From Marispirochaeta aestuarii (GTDB lineage Bacteria; Spirochaetota; Spirochaetia; JC444; Marispirochaetaceae): a stretch of 64,000 bases of DNA. Under the pieces are notes generated by a model. The model worked only from the letters and a program-made list of their open reading frames with translations, had not been told where the DNA came from and made no database searches. Shown one piece after another: positions 33,766-41,986 of the stretch (its first letter is position 1; each line of letters starts with the position of its first letter). The translations under genes were made by a program, and so were the position numbers. The stretch lies in NCBI RefSeq assembly GCF_002087085.1, contig NZ_MWQY01000004.1:1-64000 (forward strand), written 5' to 3'.

Positions 33766-34509
33766 ATGATCAAGAACGATGAACTCTTAACAATGCTGGC
33801 ACGGCATGTAACCGCGGCAAGGTTCAGGCGTATCGTGGAAGTCTCTTCCCTGCGCACACGGTATCTGGCTATGGTTGCAGAGGACCTCTACTACAGTCAG
33901 AACGCCAGTGCTCTCCTTCGCAGCTGCGACTGTTTCGGGATCCAGGATGTTCATATAATCGAGAACCGGAACCGTCTGCCCACCATCAATCGTCATGTTG
34001 CCCTGGGAACCTCCCGGTGGCTCACCATACGTCGCTACCGGGACAGAGCCGACAATACCCGTACTGCCCTGTCAGCCCTGAAACGGCGGGGGTATCGTAT
34101 TGTGGCGACGGTTCCAGACACCGATGCCTGCTCCATCCACGACTTCTCCCTGGATGCGGGCCCCGCTGCCCTCGTGTTCGGCAACGAACGGGACGGAATA
34201 AGCCCGGAGGTACGGGAGATGGCTGACGAGTTTCTGACCATTCCCATGTGCGGTTTTGCCGAGAGCCTGAACATTTCCGTCTCCGCGGCAATAATCCTCT
34301 CCACCCTGGGGGACCGGCTGCGAAGAGGTCAGATCTCCTGGCAGCTTCCGGAAGAGGATCTCGCCGAGTTGCGCCTCAAGTGGGTCCGCCGCTCCGCAAA
34401 GCGGGGCACGGAGATAGAAGAAGAGTATTTCCGACGCTTTCACCGGTCCATTGATCTTGTCGAAAGCGATGTTACCGAGAAGGACATCCCCGTGGGGGAC
34501 CAGGAATAA
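33766..34509 (+). CDS. trmH: tRNA 2'-O-methyltransferase TrmH
   Basis: This 247-residue SPOUT enzyme matches TrmH, which methylates Gm18 of tRNA: QNASALLRSCDCFGIQDVHI (motif 1), ALVFGNERDGISPEV (motif 2) and IPMCGFAESLNISVSAAIIL (motif 3). The N-terminal RFRRIVEVSSLRTRYLAM and the long charged C-terminal helices are as in bacterial TrmH. It lies between the RRM gene terminator and the GNAT-kinase fusion. A second SpoU enzyme is encoded nearby (32494-33267, other strand). Confidence 0.88.
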   Translation: MIKNDELLTMLARHVTAARFRRIVEVSSLRTRYLAMVAEDLYYSQNASALLRSCDCFGIQDVHIIENRNRLPTINRHVALGTSRWLTIRRYRDRADNTRTALSALKRRGYRIVATVPDTDACSIHDFSLDAGPAALVFGNERDGISPEVREMADEFLTIPMCGFAESLNISVSAAIILSTLGDRLRRGQISWQLPEEDLAELRLKWVRRSAKRGTEIEEEYFRRFHRSIDLVESDVTEKDIPVGDQE

Positions 34510-34573
34510 GACGGATCCCGGCGGAAGCATTCCGTAATTGTCTTTTCCTGCCATGGGGTGTAGGCTGAACTGC

Positions 34574-36544
34574 ATGCAGGACCGGGGAAACTACGAAGCC
34601 ATACAGAACATGAACCCGAAGATCGAGGAGCGGGTCATCCGCAATCCCCTTCTGAATATCGATACCTTCGTCATACCTTCACCCTTTATCCACAACCCGG
34701 CGGTCCAGAAGGATTACTCCCACAGCTACGTCTGGGTCGAGGAGGGTGAAATCCTCGGGTATATGCTTGTTTACTCCGATCAGGCGGGAGAGGAGTTTCT
34801 CATCTACAAGATCGTCACCAGCCCCTTCGGCCGGGGGCGGGGAATCGGCACAAGTTTTATCGAACATCTGGCCCGTAATATTCCCCGGGAAGCCTCGGTG
34901 TACATATACATCTGGGAACGCCAGGCTGATACGGTGGAGTTTTTCCGCAACAAGGGCTTTGAACCCGACAGTTCGATAGCCTACCGCAAACTGGTCTACC
35001 ACAGACTGGTCTCCTGCTGCGGGGCGATCCTCACAAAATCCGCGGAGGGGCTCAACCGCAGCCTGGCTCCGGAAGAGATCAGCAAGACCCGCCACGACGC
35101 CCGCAAGGTAGCGCGGCTGATAAACTCCATGGTCGAGGCCCTGGGTACCGAGAACAGCGATACCATCGTGGAGAGCATCAACCGCGAATCCACAACCCTG
35201 ATCAATATCCTTAACTCCTTCCGGGACAGCATGAAGATTATCCACGAGGTTGATCTTCTGGAACTGATCTTCGAACGTATCGTCCCCTATGTGCAGGGGT
35301 CCACTGTGCGCTGCGAACTGCGCCTCGACCTGGATACCGGCGCCCCCACAATACAGGGCTACCATGTAAATATCGGGAGGGCCATGGTAAATCTGGTCTC
35401 CAACGCCCTGGATACCATCGAAGAGTCGGGACGCAAAGGAATCATCGACATCGTCATGCGGGAAAAAGGAGACTTCCTGATCCTTACCATAGCGGACAAC
35501 GGAACCGGAATGCCGGAGGAGCTGCTGGTAAAGGACTCCCGGGGATATCCCCGCTTCGTGGGCCGAACCACCAAGGGCAGGAAAACCGGCGAGGGTATCG
35601 GTACCCAGCAGATCTACGCCGCCTTCGGACCCGAAAACATCGAGGTAAACAGCATAATGGGCCAGGGGACCTCCTGGACAATCCGCTTTGCCAAGCATAC
35701 CGAGACAGTCTCTACCTGGTTTGTCCGTATGAACCGTCGCTACAACGAGTTCAAGGACCTCTGGGAGGTTGCCATGGTCGGCCCCAGGACTCCCCGTCGG
35801 GAGGTTGTGGCATACATATGGCAGGTTCGCAAGATAGAAATATTCCTCTTCGACCTGATCCTCCGCTTCAGCCGCTACCATAATATCCGGGACATCTACC
35901 GTTCAATTCTGGCCTATCTGCAGGGGGTCACCAGAGAGGCTGACCTGGAACGGGAGATTGCCGGATACAAAAGCGATACGGAAAAGTACAATTTCTGGCT
36001 CCTCGATATCAGCAGGGAGATACGGCGGCGCATGAACATTCTGAAGGATTCCGTGGATATGGACAGCTACTGGGCTTCCCTCTTCCGCAGTTACGGCCAG
36101 GCCTACAGGAACGTGATAATCTTTACCGCGGACCCCGAAACGGGAAACTTTCTGGCCACGGACCGAAAACTCGCGGAGCACCTCGATTTCGTGCCCTATC
36201 TGGGAAAACCCCGGGACAGCCTTCTGCGGGGGGAGTTTCTTGGAGACCTGAATGTGGAAGAAAAACCCATACAGTTCGGAGTCTGGTCGATATCATCACG
36301 AAGCGACGCCCTGAACAAGCTCAGGCTGATCCGGCAGGGAGCCCGGACCTTCCTGCGCAAGGGCATCCATCCGGAAAAACGCCTCTCCTTCTACCATACC
36401 ACCTACATAAGCGGCGGCTTCGACATAGATATCAACAAATCCAGTACCTTCGGAGATTTTGCCCGCCTGGAGGACGCTGAGCTGGAGACATTCATTATCG
36501 GCAGGGAAGAAGAGATGAGCGGTTACCTGATGGGGAGGGAATAA
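34574..36544 (+). CDS. GNAT acetyltransferase fused to a GHKL (histidine-kinase-like) ATPase
   Basis: In this protein of about 656 residues, residues 1-130 are a GNAT domain: GEILGYMLVYSD, then the acetyl-CoA loop SPFGRGRGIGTSFIEHL, then FFRNKGFEPD. Residues 150-230 form a helical dimerisation-like segment with RHDARKVARLINSM, resembling an H box. Residues 250-375 are a GHKL ATPase: N box NLVSNALDTIEESG, G1 IADNGTGMPEE, G2 GRKTGEGIGTQQI. The final 270 residues are unrecognised. There is no membrane segment. The start could also be 34553. Coupling acetyl transfer to a kinase-type ATPase in one chain is unusual. Confidence 0.78.
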   Translation: MQDRGNYEAIQNMNPKIEERVIRNPLLNIDTFVIPSPFIHNPAVQKDYSHSYVWVEEGEILGYMLVYSDQAGEEFLIYKIVTSPFGRGRGIGTSFIEHLARNIPREASVYIYIWERQADTVEFFRNKGFEPDSSIAYRKLVYHRLVSCCGAILTKSAEGLNRSLAPEEISKTRHDARKVARLINSMVEALGTENSDTIVESINRESTTLINILNSFRDSMKIIHEVDLLELIFERIVPYVQGSTVRCELRLDLDTGAPTIQGYHVNIGRAMVNLVSNALDTIEESGRKGIIDIVMREKGDFLILTIADNGTGMPEELLVKDSRGYPRFVGRTTKGRKTGEGIGTQQIYAAFGPENIEVNSIMGQGTSWTIRFAKHTETVSTWFVRMNRRYNEFKDLWEVAMVGPRTPRREVVAYIWQVRKIEIFLFDLILRFSRYHNIRDIYRSILAYLQGVTREADLEREIAGYKSDTEKYNFWLLDISREIRRRMNILKDSVDMDSYWASLFRSYGQAYRNVIIFTADPETGNFLATDRKLAEHLDFVPYLGKPRDSLLRGEFLGDLNVEEKPIQFGVWSISSRSDALNKLRLIRQGARTFLRKGIHPEKRLSFYHTTYISGGFDIDINKSSTFGDFARLEDAELETFIIGREEEMSGYLMGRE

Positions 36545-36614
36545 GAAAGCGGAACACCGGACATCGAATCATGCCAGCATTCCGCTTACATACGTTTTTC
36601 CTGTGATGTCCGTC

Positions 36615-36836
36615 TCAGCCGTCGTTGCCGATAGCTTCCACCGGACAGCTGTCCATGGCGGATTTCGCCTCAGGATCATCCGCAGGTACCTGGTGAAAAA
36701 CATAGGCCTTGTCTTCGTCGTTGGTCTTGAAGACCTCCGGAGCCTCGCTGATGCAGAGGCCGCAGCTTATGCAGTTGTTGTCGACATACCAGACACCATC
36801 GATGTTCTCGGCTACCTTATCATTTTTATCAGCCAT
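36615..36836 (-). CDS. single 4Fe-4S ferredoxin
   Basis: This 73-residue protein is a monocluster ferredoxin: CISCGLC supplies three Cys ligands and CPVEAI the fourth. The rest is acidic, as expected of a low-potential electron carrier of anaerobes (Thermotoga/Desulfovibrio type). Strong AAGGAGG precedes the ATG. It converges with the GNAT-kinase gene; a possible hairpin (AAGCGGAA/TTCCGCTT, 36547-36587) lies between the two stops. Confidence 0.93.
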   Translation of the reverse strand: MADKNDKVAENIDGVWYVDNNCISCGLCISEAPEVFKTNDEDKAYVFHQVPADDPEAKSAMDSCPVEAIGNDG

Positions 36837-36911
36837 TGAGTCCTCCTTGCTACAAGATAGTAATCCTCCGGCGTAAAATCAACGCACAGGCAGCGAATCA
36901 CCCTCAGGAAT

Positions 36912-38006
36912 CTAGCGGATTACCCGGGCACTTCCGCCGCCGACGATCCGTTCCACCTCTTTCAGGGTCGCCATGGAGGTATCTCCCGGGGTGGTCATGG
37001 CCAGTGCACCGTGGGCGGCACCATACTCGACAGCCTGGGCTGCATCGTTGAAGGCCAGGAAACCGTAGATCAGTCCGGATGCGAAACTGTCGCCTCCGCC
37101 TACCCGGTCGTAGATCTCCAGCTTTTCCCGGTGCTCCGCCTCGTGAATCTCACCATCATGCCAGCAGAGGGCACCCCAGTCGTTGACGCTGGCGGAGTGT
37201 ACCGTCCGCAGGGTCGTGGCGACAACCTTGAAGTTGGGATAGGTCTTGATGGCTGTTTCAATCATCTTCTTGTAGCCTTCAATGGGAAGCACCGTAAGGT
37301 TTTCGTCCGCCCCCTCTACCTCAAATCCAAGGCTGGCGGTGAAGTCCTCTTCGTTTCCTATCATTACGTCCACGTATTTCGCGATTTCCCGGTTTACTTC
37401 CTGGGCCTTTTCTTTCCCCCCGATTCCTTTCCACAGGGAGGGCCGATAGTTCAGGTCGTAGGAGATGATGGTTCCATGCTTCTTGGCAGCTTTCATGGCT
37501 TCGATAACCACATCGGGAGTCGTTTCGGAGAGGGCTGCAAAGATACCCCCGGTGTGGAACCAGCGGGAACCCGCCTTGCCGAAAATCTCTTCCCAGTCGA
37601 TATCCCCGGCCTTCAGCTGACTGGAGGCGGTATTGCCCCGGTCGGAATTACCCAGGGCGGCCCGCAGGCCGTAGCCCTTCTCGGTAAAGTTGAGACCGTT
37701 GCGGACATTGCGGCCGATCCCGTCATAGGGGACCCATTTGATGAAGCCCGTATCCACACCGCCCTGCATGATAAAATCTTCAATAAGATGTCCAACCTCG
37801 TTGTCGGCAAAGGCGGTAACCACCGCCGTGGGAAGATTGAAGCACTTGCGCAGGCCCCTGGTTACATTGTATTCCCCGCCGCCTTCCCAGGCCTGGAAAG
37901 AACGGGCAGTCCGGACTCTGCCGTCACCGGGATCAAGGCGCAGCATGATTTCTCCAAGGGAAACACAGGCATAACGACACTCATCCTGGGGTCGAATTTT
38001 TAACAT
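36912..38006 (-). CDS. PfkB-family sugar kinase (2-keto-3-deoxygluconate kinase-like)
   Basis: This 364-residue kinase has the PfkB opening CVSLGEIMLRLDPGDG, substrate region GGGEYNVTRGL and catalytic anion-hole motif DRVGGGDSFASGLIYG with the base Asp. KDG kinases of sugar-acid catabolism share the GEIMLRL and YDLNYRPSLW features, so phosphorylation of 2-keto-3-deoxygluconate is the best guess; fructokinase-like activity is the alternative. ACAGGAGG precedes the ATG. Confidence 0.87.
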   Translation of the reverse strand: MLKIRPQDECRYACVSLGEIMLRLDPGDGRVRTARSFQAWEGGGEYNVTRGLRKCFNLPTAVVTAFADNEVGHLIEDFIMQGGVDTGFIKWVPYDGIGRNVRNGLNFTEKGYGLRAALGNSDRGNTASSQLKAGDIDWEEIFGKAGSRWFHTGGIFAALSETTPDVVIEAMKAAKKHGTIISYDLNYRPSLWKGIGGKEKAQEVNREIAKYVDVMIGNEEDFTASLGFEVEGADENLTVLPIEGYKKMIETAIKTYPNFKVVATTLRTVHSASVNDWGALCWHDGEIHEAEHREKLEIYDRVGGGDSFASGLIYGFLAFNDAAQAVEYGAAHGALAMTTPGDTSMATLKEVERIVGGGSARVIR

Positions 38007-38106
38007 ACAAACCTCCTGTTCAGTTTTAATCAGTATATCACTGATACCCTATTTTGGAACTCTTGCCAAGTGTTCCCTATAAGGCATGCTGTTCCATATA
38101 GGGGAT

Positions 38107-38640
38107 TCACCAGGTCTCATAATGAACGAAGGACTCCTTATACCGCGTCCTGGGAGACCTTTCTTCCCCAGGATAACCGACTGCAACAGCAGCCAGGGCT
38201 TCTACCCCCTTCGGAAGCTTCAACACATCAGCGATATGTTTCTGCCGCTCCTCTCTGGGATATATCCCGAGCCAGCAGGTTCCAAGACCGAGCTGATGGG
38301 CTGCGATGAGCATGTTTTCCAGGGCCGCCGTACAATCCTGAACCATGTAGCCTTCCAGTCCTCCGTGGGCGGCGTTCCGGTCGCCGCATACAACAATCCC
38401 CAGAGCCGCATCGGAAAGAAACCTTCCGTTGGGAAGCCCCCGGCTGAGATTGCGGAGGTTTTCCCTGTCCCGGACCAGTACAAAACGCCAGGGGTCTTTT
38501 GCTACCGCGGAGGGTGCGGCCATGGCGGCTTTGAGAAGGATTTCAATTTTTTCATCTTCCACCGGCTGCCCGGTATATTTTCGGATACTGCGCCTGCCGA
38601 ATATGCAGTCCAGGGCGGGATTATCTTCGGGTTTACTCAT
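38107..38640 (-). CDS. nitroreductase-family flavoprotein
   Basis: This 177-residue protein has the FMN-binding opening IFGRRSIRKYTGQPVEDEKI, KAAMAAPSAVAKDPW, and the late segment LGLGTCWLGIYPRE. This is the small nitroreductase fold that uses FMN and NAD(P)H; the physiological substrate is unknown. Immediately upstream of its GGAGGAG site is an inverted repeat (CCGTCGTT/AACGACGG, 38648-38682), a possible operator or leader hairpin. Confidence 0.9.
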   Translation of the reverse strand: MSKPEDNPALDCIFGRRSIRKYTGQPVEDEKIEILLKAAMAAPSAVAKDPWRFVLVRDRENLRNLSRGLPNGRFLSDAALGIVVCGDRNAAHGGLEGYMVQDCTAALENMLIAAHQLGLGTCWLGIYPREERQKHIADVLKLPKGVEALAAVAVGYPGEERSPRTRYKESFVHYETW

Positions 38641-38743
38641 ATCTCCTCCGTCGTTGTGCGTTTACTTCAATGCTAACGACGGAAGAGGATAGAGGTCAAG
38701 GAGATTTTAGAGATGGGGAAAATACCACGTTTTTCAAGCTGCT

Positions 38744-39349
38744 CTATTTAATCGAGCGCCACTCAAGGCCGAGTTTCCGCAGCTTCGGCTGGATAACATA
38801 GGAGCAGTATCCGGCAAAGGGGTTATTGTCGTAGTAATCCTGATGGTATTCTTCGGCCAGGTAGAAGGTCTTGAGGGGAACGATCTGGGTGACCACGGGT
38901 CTGTCGAAGTTCTTTCCCGCCGCGGCCTTCGCCTCTTCCGCAATCCGGCGCTGCTCTTCATCCGTATAGAGAATTATGGAACGGTACTGGGGCCCCACAT
39001 CCGCGCCCTGACGGTTCACCGTCGTGGGATCATGGGCGGTAAAGAAGAGATCGAGGATCTCGCGGTAGCTGATCACATTCGGATCGTAGGTCAGCTTGAC
39101 CACTTCGGCATGGCCGGTCCTTCCGGCGCTAACCTGTTCATAGCTCGGGTTCTCCACCGTTCCCCCGGCATAGCCGGAAACAGCAGATGTAATGCCGTCT
39201 ATCCGTTCGTAGACAGCCTCGACACACCAGAAACATCCGCCTCCGATAACAGCTTCGGCCTGAGGTTTATTCTCCATATCGACTCCCTGAACAACAATAC
39301 CGGCTCCCGCCACAAGCAGGAGCACCGGTATCAAGATAAATCTCCTCAT
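38744..39349 (-). CDS. msrA: peptide methionine-(S)-sulfoxide reductase, exported form
   Basis: This protein of about 201 residues begins with a signal peptide (MRRFILIPVLLLVAGAG), so it probably acts in the periplasm. The MsrA active site is GGGCFWCVEAVYERIDGI, with YEQVSAGRTGHAEVV and QYRSIILYTDEEQ further on. The ATG at 39349 is preceded by AGGAGTTTAAG and gives a clean signal peptide. It repairs oxidised methionines, a sign of exposure to oxidants. Confidence 0.93.
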   Translation of the reverse strand: MRRFILIPVLLLVAGAGIVVQGVDMENKPQAEAVIGGGCFWCVEAVYERIDGITSAVSGYAGGTVENPSYEQVSAGRTGHAEVVKLTYDPNVISYREILDLFFTAHDPTTVNRQGADVGPQYRSIILYTDEEQRRIAEEAKAAAGKNFDRPVVTQIVPLKTFYLAEEYHQDYYDNNPFAGYCSYVIQPKLRKLGLEWRSIK

Positions 39350-39406
39350 CTTAAACTCCTTGTGCGGGCTATTTATTATTAATATACTCAAGAATAAGGC
39401 TTCAGG

Positions 39407-41260
39407 CTATGAACTCTGGAAATCGTATTCAAAAAAAACCTTGTTTCCCGAAAGCAGGGAAACCTTGTCCCCTTTACGGCTGAAACTGATGGAATCACCC
39501 TTGTCCAGGTTCTCCGGATCGGTTCCGGCATGTACAAAAAGTACGAGGAACTGGGTCTCCCGGGAACGCAGAACCGTTTCCACCCTGGGGAGCAGGAAGG
39601 AGGAGGAAAGGGTATGCCCCTCCTTGCGTCCCTCGTAGCCCTGGGAGATGGCTGCAAAGCTGTACCCCCCCAGAATCCTGACAATGGAAAACCCCCGGGG
39701 GCCTTCCACCATGGCCAGCTGCCCGCTGGCAACCGTCTCCACTGAATCATCCGCTTCCAGACCGAGGGCATAGCCGCCTTCCCGCAGGTTGACCGCCCCG
39801 CCGCCGAAACCGGCCCTGCGGATCCGGTGGATCCGGACCTGGGCTCCGGACCGGAGGGGAACAAGCAGGGTATCCACCTTCAGGGTGCCCGAAGCACCGC
39901 CATCAGAGGCTACAGGCAGATGCATGCTGGTCAGCAGAACCCGGTCGGCAACCAGCTTGAAGGAATCGATCCTGTCCCTGTGGCTCCAGCTCTTTTTATC
40001 GCCGCTGGCAGAAAGGGTATTATCGCAGCAGAAAACCCGTTCCTTCGGCCCTGCACCAGCTACAAAACCCATAATACCGGAATAGCTGAACTTGCCGTAT
40101 CGACTTATCGTATCGCCGCCCCGCTGCCGCTTGTTCCGCCGGGACCCTCCGTTAATGAGCTGGACGTGATCGCCGGATTTTGCTCCGTGGACAAGCCAGC
40201 CCGGGGAGGGAATAAAATGGACAAAGTCTCCCCTCTCTATGGGCAGTGCTTCCTCCTGTATACTCCAGAAGCTGTCCTTCTCCGGAATCATCAGGAGAAA
40301 ACCCAGGGTCTGCATGGCGCGGTAATCGGCTATAGCAGAAAAATCAGCGCTTTTTTCCCCTGCTTCCAGTCCGGACTGCAGTGCCAGCCGAACCAGTCGT
40401 TTGAGCACTCCGCTTTTCCCCGGCCAGACCCCGGCAAGATACCCCGCCACAGGGCCTGCGATTCCCGCCAGAAGCCCCGGCGATTCCTTTCCGTAGCCGG
40501 GACCCCTCCCGCTGGAATCGTAGAGATAGGGTAAATCCCGCAGGTCCTTGCGCAGTCGCGGTCCCCAGAGCTGATAGCGGGGAGACTTTTTGCCCCCCTC
40601 GACATGAAGCACGGCAGCAAGCAGGCTGAAGTATCGCCAGCTGATGGAATCATCGAAATTGTCTGCCCCTCTGCCGCCGTCGGCAAACCAGCCCTGGTCC
40701 AGATAACAGCGTTCCAGGCTTTCGAAGGCCGCATCTATCACCTTGGGATCATGTCTCAGACCCATGCCCCTGCGGGCCACATGATTCAGTGCCACCGCAA
40801 GGCTCCGGTAGCTCTTTTTCTTTACCGATACGCGTCCTTCTGTTTCGAGCCACTGCTCGAAGAGCTGAATGGAACGGTTGGAAAGCCGCCGGAACAGCAG
40901 AGAACGGCAGGACCAGGCGGCGAAAGCCACCAGGGCGGCAAACTCGGGGGACCGTTTCGTACTCCGCGGTCCAGCTCCCCAGTATCCCGGGTTTTCGGGA
41001 TTGCAGCCGTTTTCAATCGCGTTGATCATATAGCTGGAAAGAGAGAGCATCTCACCCTGGTAATCCACAACGTCGCTTCGTTCATCCCCGGACAGGTAAC
41101 CGCCCAGTGCCACCAGGGTCAGCAGGACGGGTTCCGGAGAATCGTGATTCTTCAGGTAACTCATATCCGGAGTCAGGGATCGTTTACAGAAGCTCATATA
41201 TCGGAAAAAAACACTGGTCACATGATGGAAGGTCAGTTCGTGCTTGATGGGCTGGTCCAT
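39407..41260 (-). CDS. DUF2264-family protein (possible glycoside hydrolase)
   Basis: This protein of about 617 residues is soluble with no signal peptide. The N-terminal two thirds form an alpha/alpha-barrel-like helical region with GYWGAGPRSTKRSPEFA, DQGWFADGGRGADNFDDSISW and GPGYGKESPGLLAG, the DUF2264 pattern. The last 250 residues are beta-rich, as in barrel-sandwich polysaccharide-active enzymes. Some DUF2264 proteins have been described as glucuronidase-type hydrolases; cytoplasmic action on an unsaturated or uronic oligosaccharide is a reasonable guess here. The ATG at 41260 was preferred over an earlier in-frame start at 41305. Confidence 0.75.
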   Translation of the reverse strand: MDQPIKHELTFHHVTSVFFRYMSFCKRSLTPDMSYLKNHDSPEPVLLTLVALGGYLSGDERSDVVDYQGEMLSLSSYMINAIENGCNPENPGYWGAGPRSTKRSPEFAALVAFAAWSCRSLLFRRLSNRSIQLFEQWLETEGRVSVKKKSYRSLAVALNHVARRGMGLRHDPKVIDAAFESLERCYLDQGWFADGGRGADNFDDSISWRYFSLLAAVLHVEGGKKSPRYQLWGPRLRKDLRDLPYLYDSSGRGPGYGKESPGLLAGIAGPVAGYLAGVWPGKSGVLKRLVRLALQSGLEAGEKSADFSAIADYRAMQTLGFLLMIPEKDSFWSIQEEALPIERGDFVHFIPSPGWLVHGAKSGDHVQLINGGSRRNKRQRGGDTISRYGKFSYSGIMGFVAGAGPKERVFCCDNTLSASGDKKSWSHRDRIDSFKLVADRVLLTSMHLPVASDGGASGTLKVDTLLVPLRSGAQVRIHRIRRAGFGGGAVNLREGGYALGLEADDSVETVASGQLAMVEGPRGFSIVRILGGYSFAAISQGYEGRKEGHTLSSSFLLPRVETVLRSRETQFLVLFVHAGTDPENLDKGDSISFSRKGDKVSLLSGNKVFFEYDFQSS

Positions 41261-41314
41261 GTGCCTGAGTATATACCCAGCACTGTGTCTGTCAAGGCGC
41301 CGCAAAATCCGTAA

Positions 41315-41917
41315 TCACGCCATTCCACGAACAAAAGGAACGAAGACGACCGGACACAGCCTCTCCCGTGTACAGGTTCCCCGGGAATCCTTAAGAATCC
41401 GGATCAGATACTGCATACTCCGTCCCCCCTGGGGAAACAGCATGATTCCCCCCGGTTTCAGCTGCCCGATAAGCTCCTGAGGTTCCGACCTGACAGCGGC
41501 GGTAATCATTATACGGTCAAAAGGGGCCTCCTCCGGCCAGCCCGAGAACCCGTCGCCATGACGTACCATGATATTCGAGTAGCCCAGAGTCTCGAGTCTC
41601 TCCCCGGCGCTGAGAGCAAGCTCAGCGATCCGCTCCATGCTGTAGACCCTCTTCGCCAGTACCGAGAGTACTGCCGCCTGGTACCCCGAGCCGGTACCGA
41701 TTTCCAGTATCCGGTTCTGCGGATCGATTTTCAGGGCCTCGGTCATATACGCCACGATATAGGGTTGACTGATGGTCTGTCCCTTCCCGATAGGCAGGGG
41801 CCGGTCCTCTTCCGCCTCATCGACAAGGGGGGGAGGAACAAAGCGCTCCCGCGGAACGATACGAATCGCTTCGAGGACCCGGGGATCGCGAATATCCCAG
41901 TACGAAAGAGGGAGCAT
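41315..41917 (-). CDS. pcm: protein-L-isoaspartate O-methyltransferase
   Basis: This 200-residue repair enzyme methylates isoaspartyl residues in aged proteins using SAM. The family signature is clear: VPRERFVPP, PLPIGKGQTISQPYIVAYM, ILEIGTGSGYQAAVL and ERIAELA. The C-terminal LKPGGIMLFPQG is standard. It lies between the DUF2264 gene (same strand) and the divergent SNF2 helicase gene. Confidence 0.94.
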   Translation of the reverse strand: MLPLSYWDIRDPRVLEAIRIVPRERFVPPPLVDEAEEDRPLPIGKGQTISQPYIVAYMTEALKIDPQNRILEIGTGSGYQAAVLSVLAKRVYSMERIAELALSAGERLETLGYSNIMVRHGDGFSGWPEEAPFDRIMITAAVRSEPQELIGQLKPGGIMLFPQGGRSMQYLIRILKDSRGTCTRERLCPVVFVPFVRGMA

Positions 41918-41986
41918 ACACTAAGAATACTCCCGGAAAGGGCGCTTTTCCAGTCCCTGTTCAGCATGATACTATGGTCAGCCTTG

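Noticed and set aside
38007-38106. Possible riboswitch before the sugar kinase gene
   Set aside because: The leader is short with no recognisable aptamer and only weak pairing.
33297-38734. Shared 12-mer TACCACGTTTTT at 33297 and 38723
   Set aside because: Two copies of a 12-mer in 64 kb, at different distances from their genes, are not enough to claim a regulatory site.
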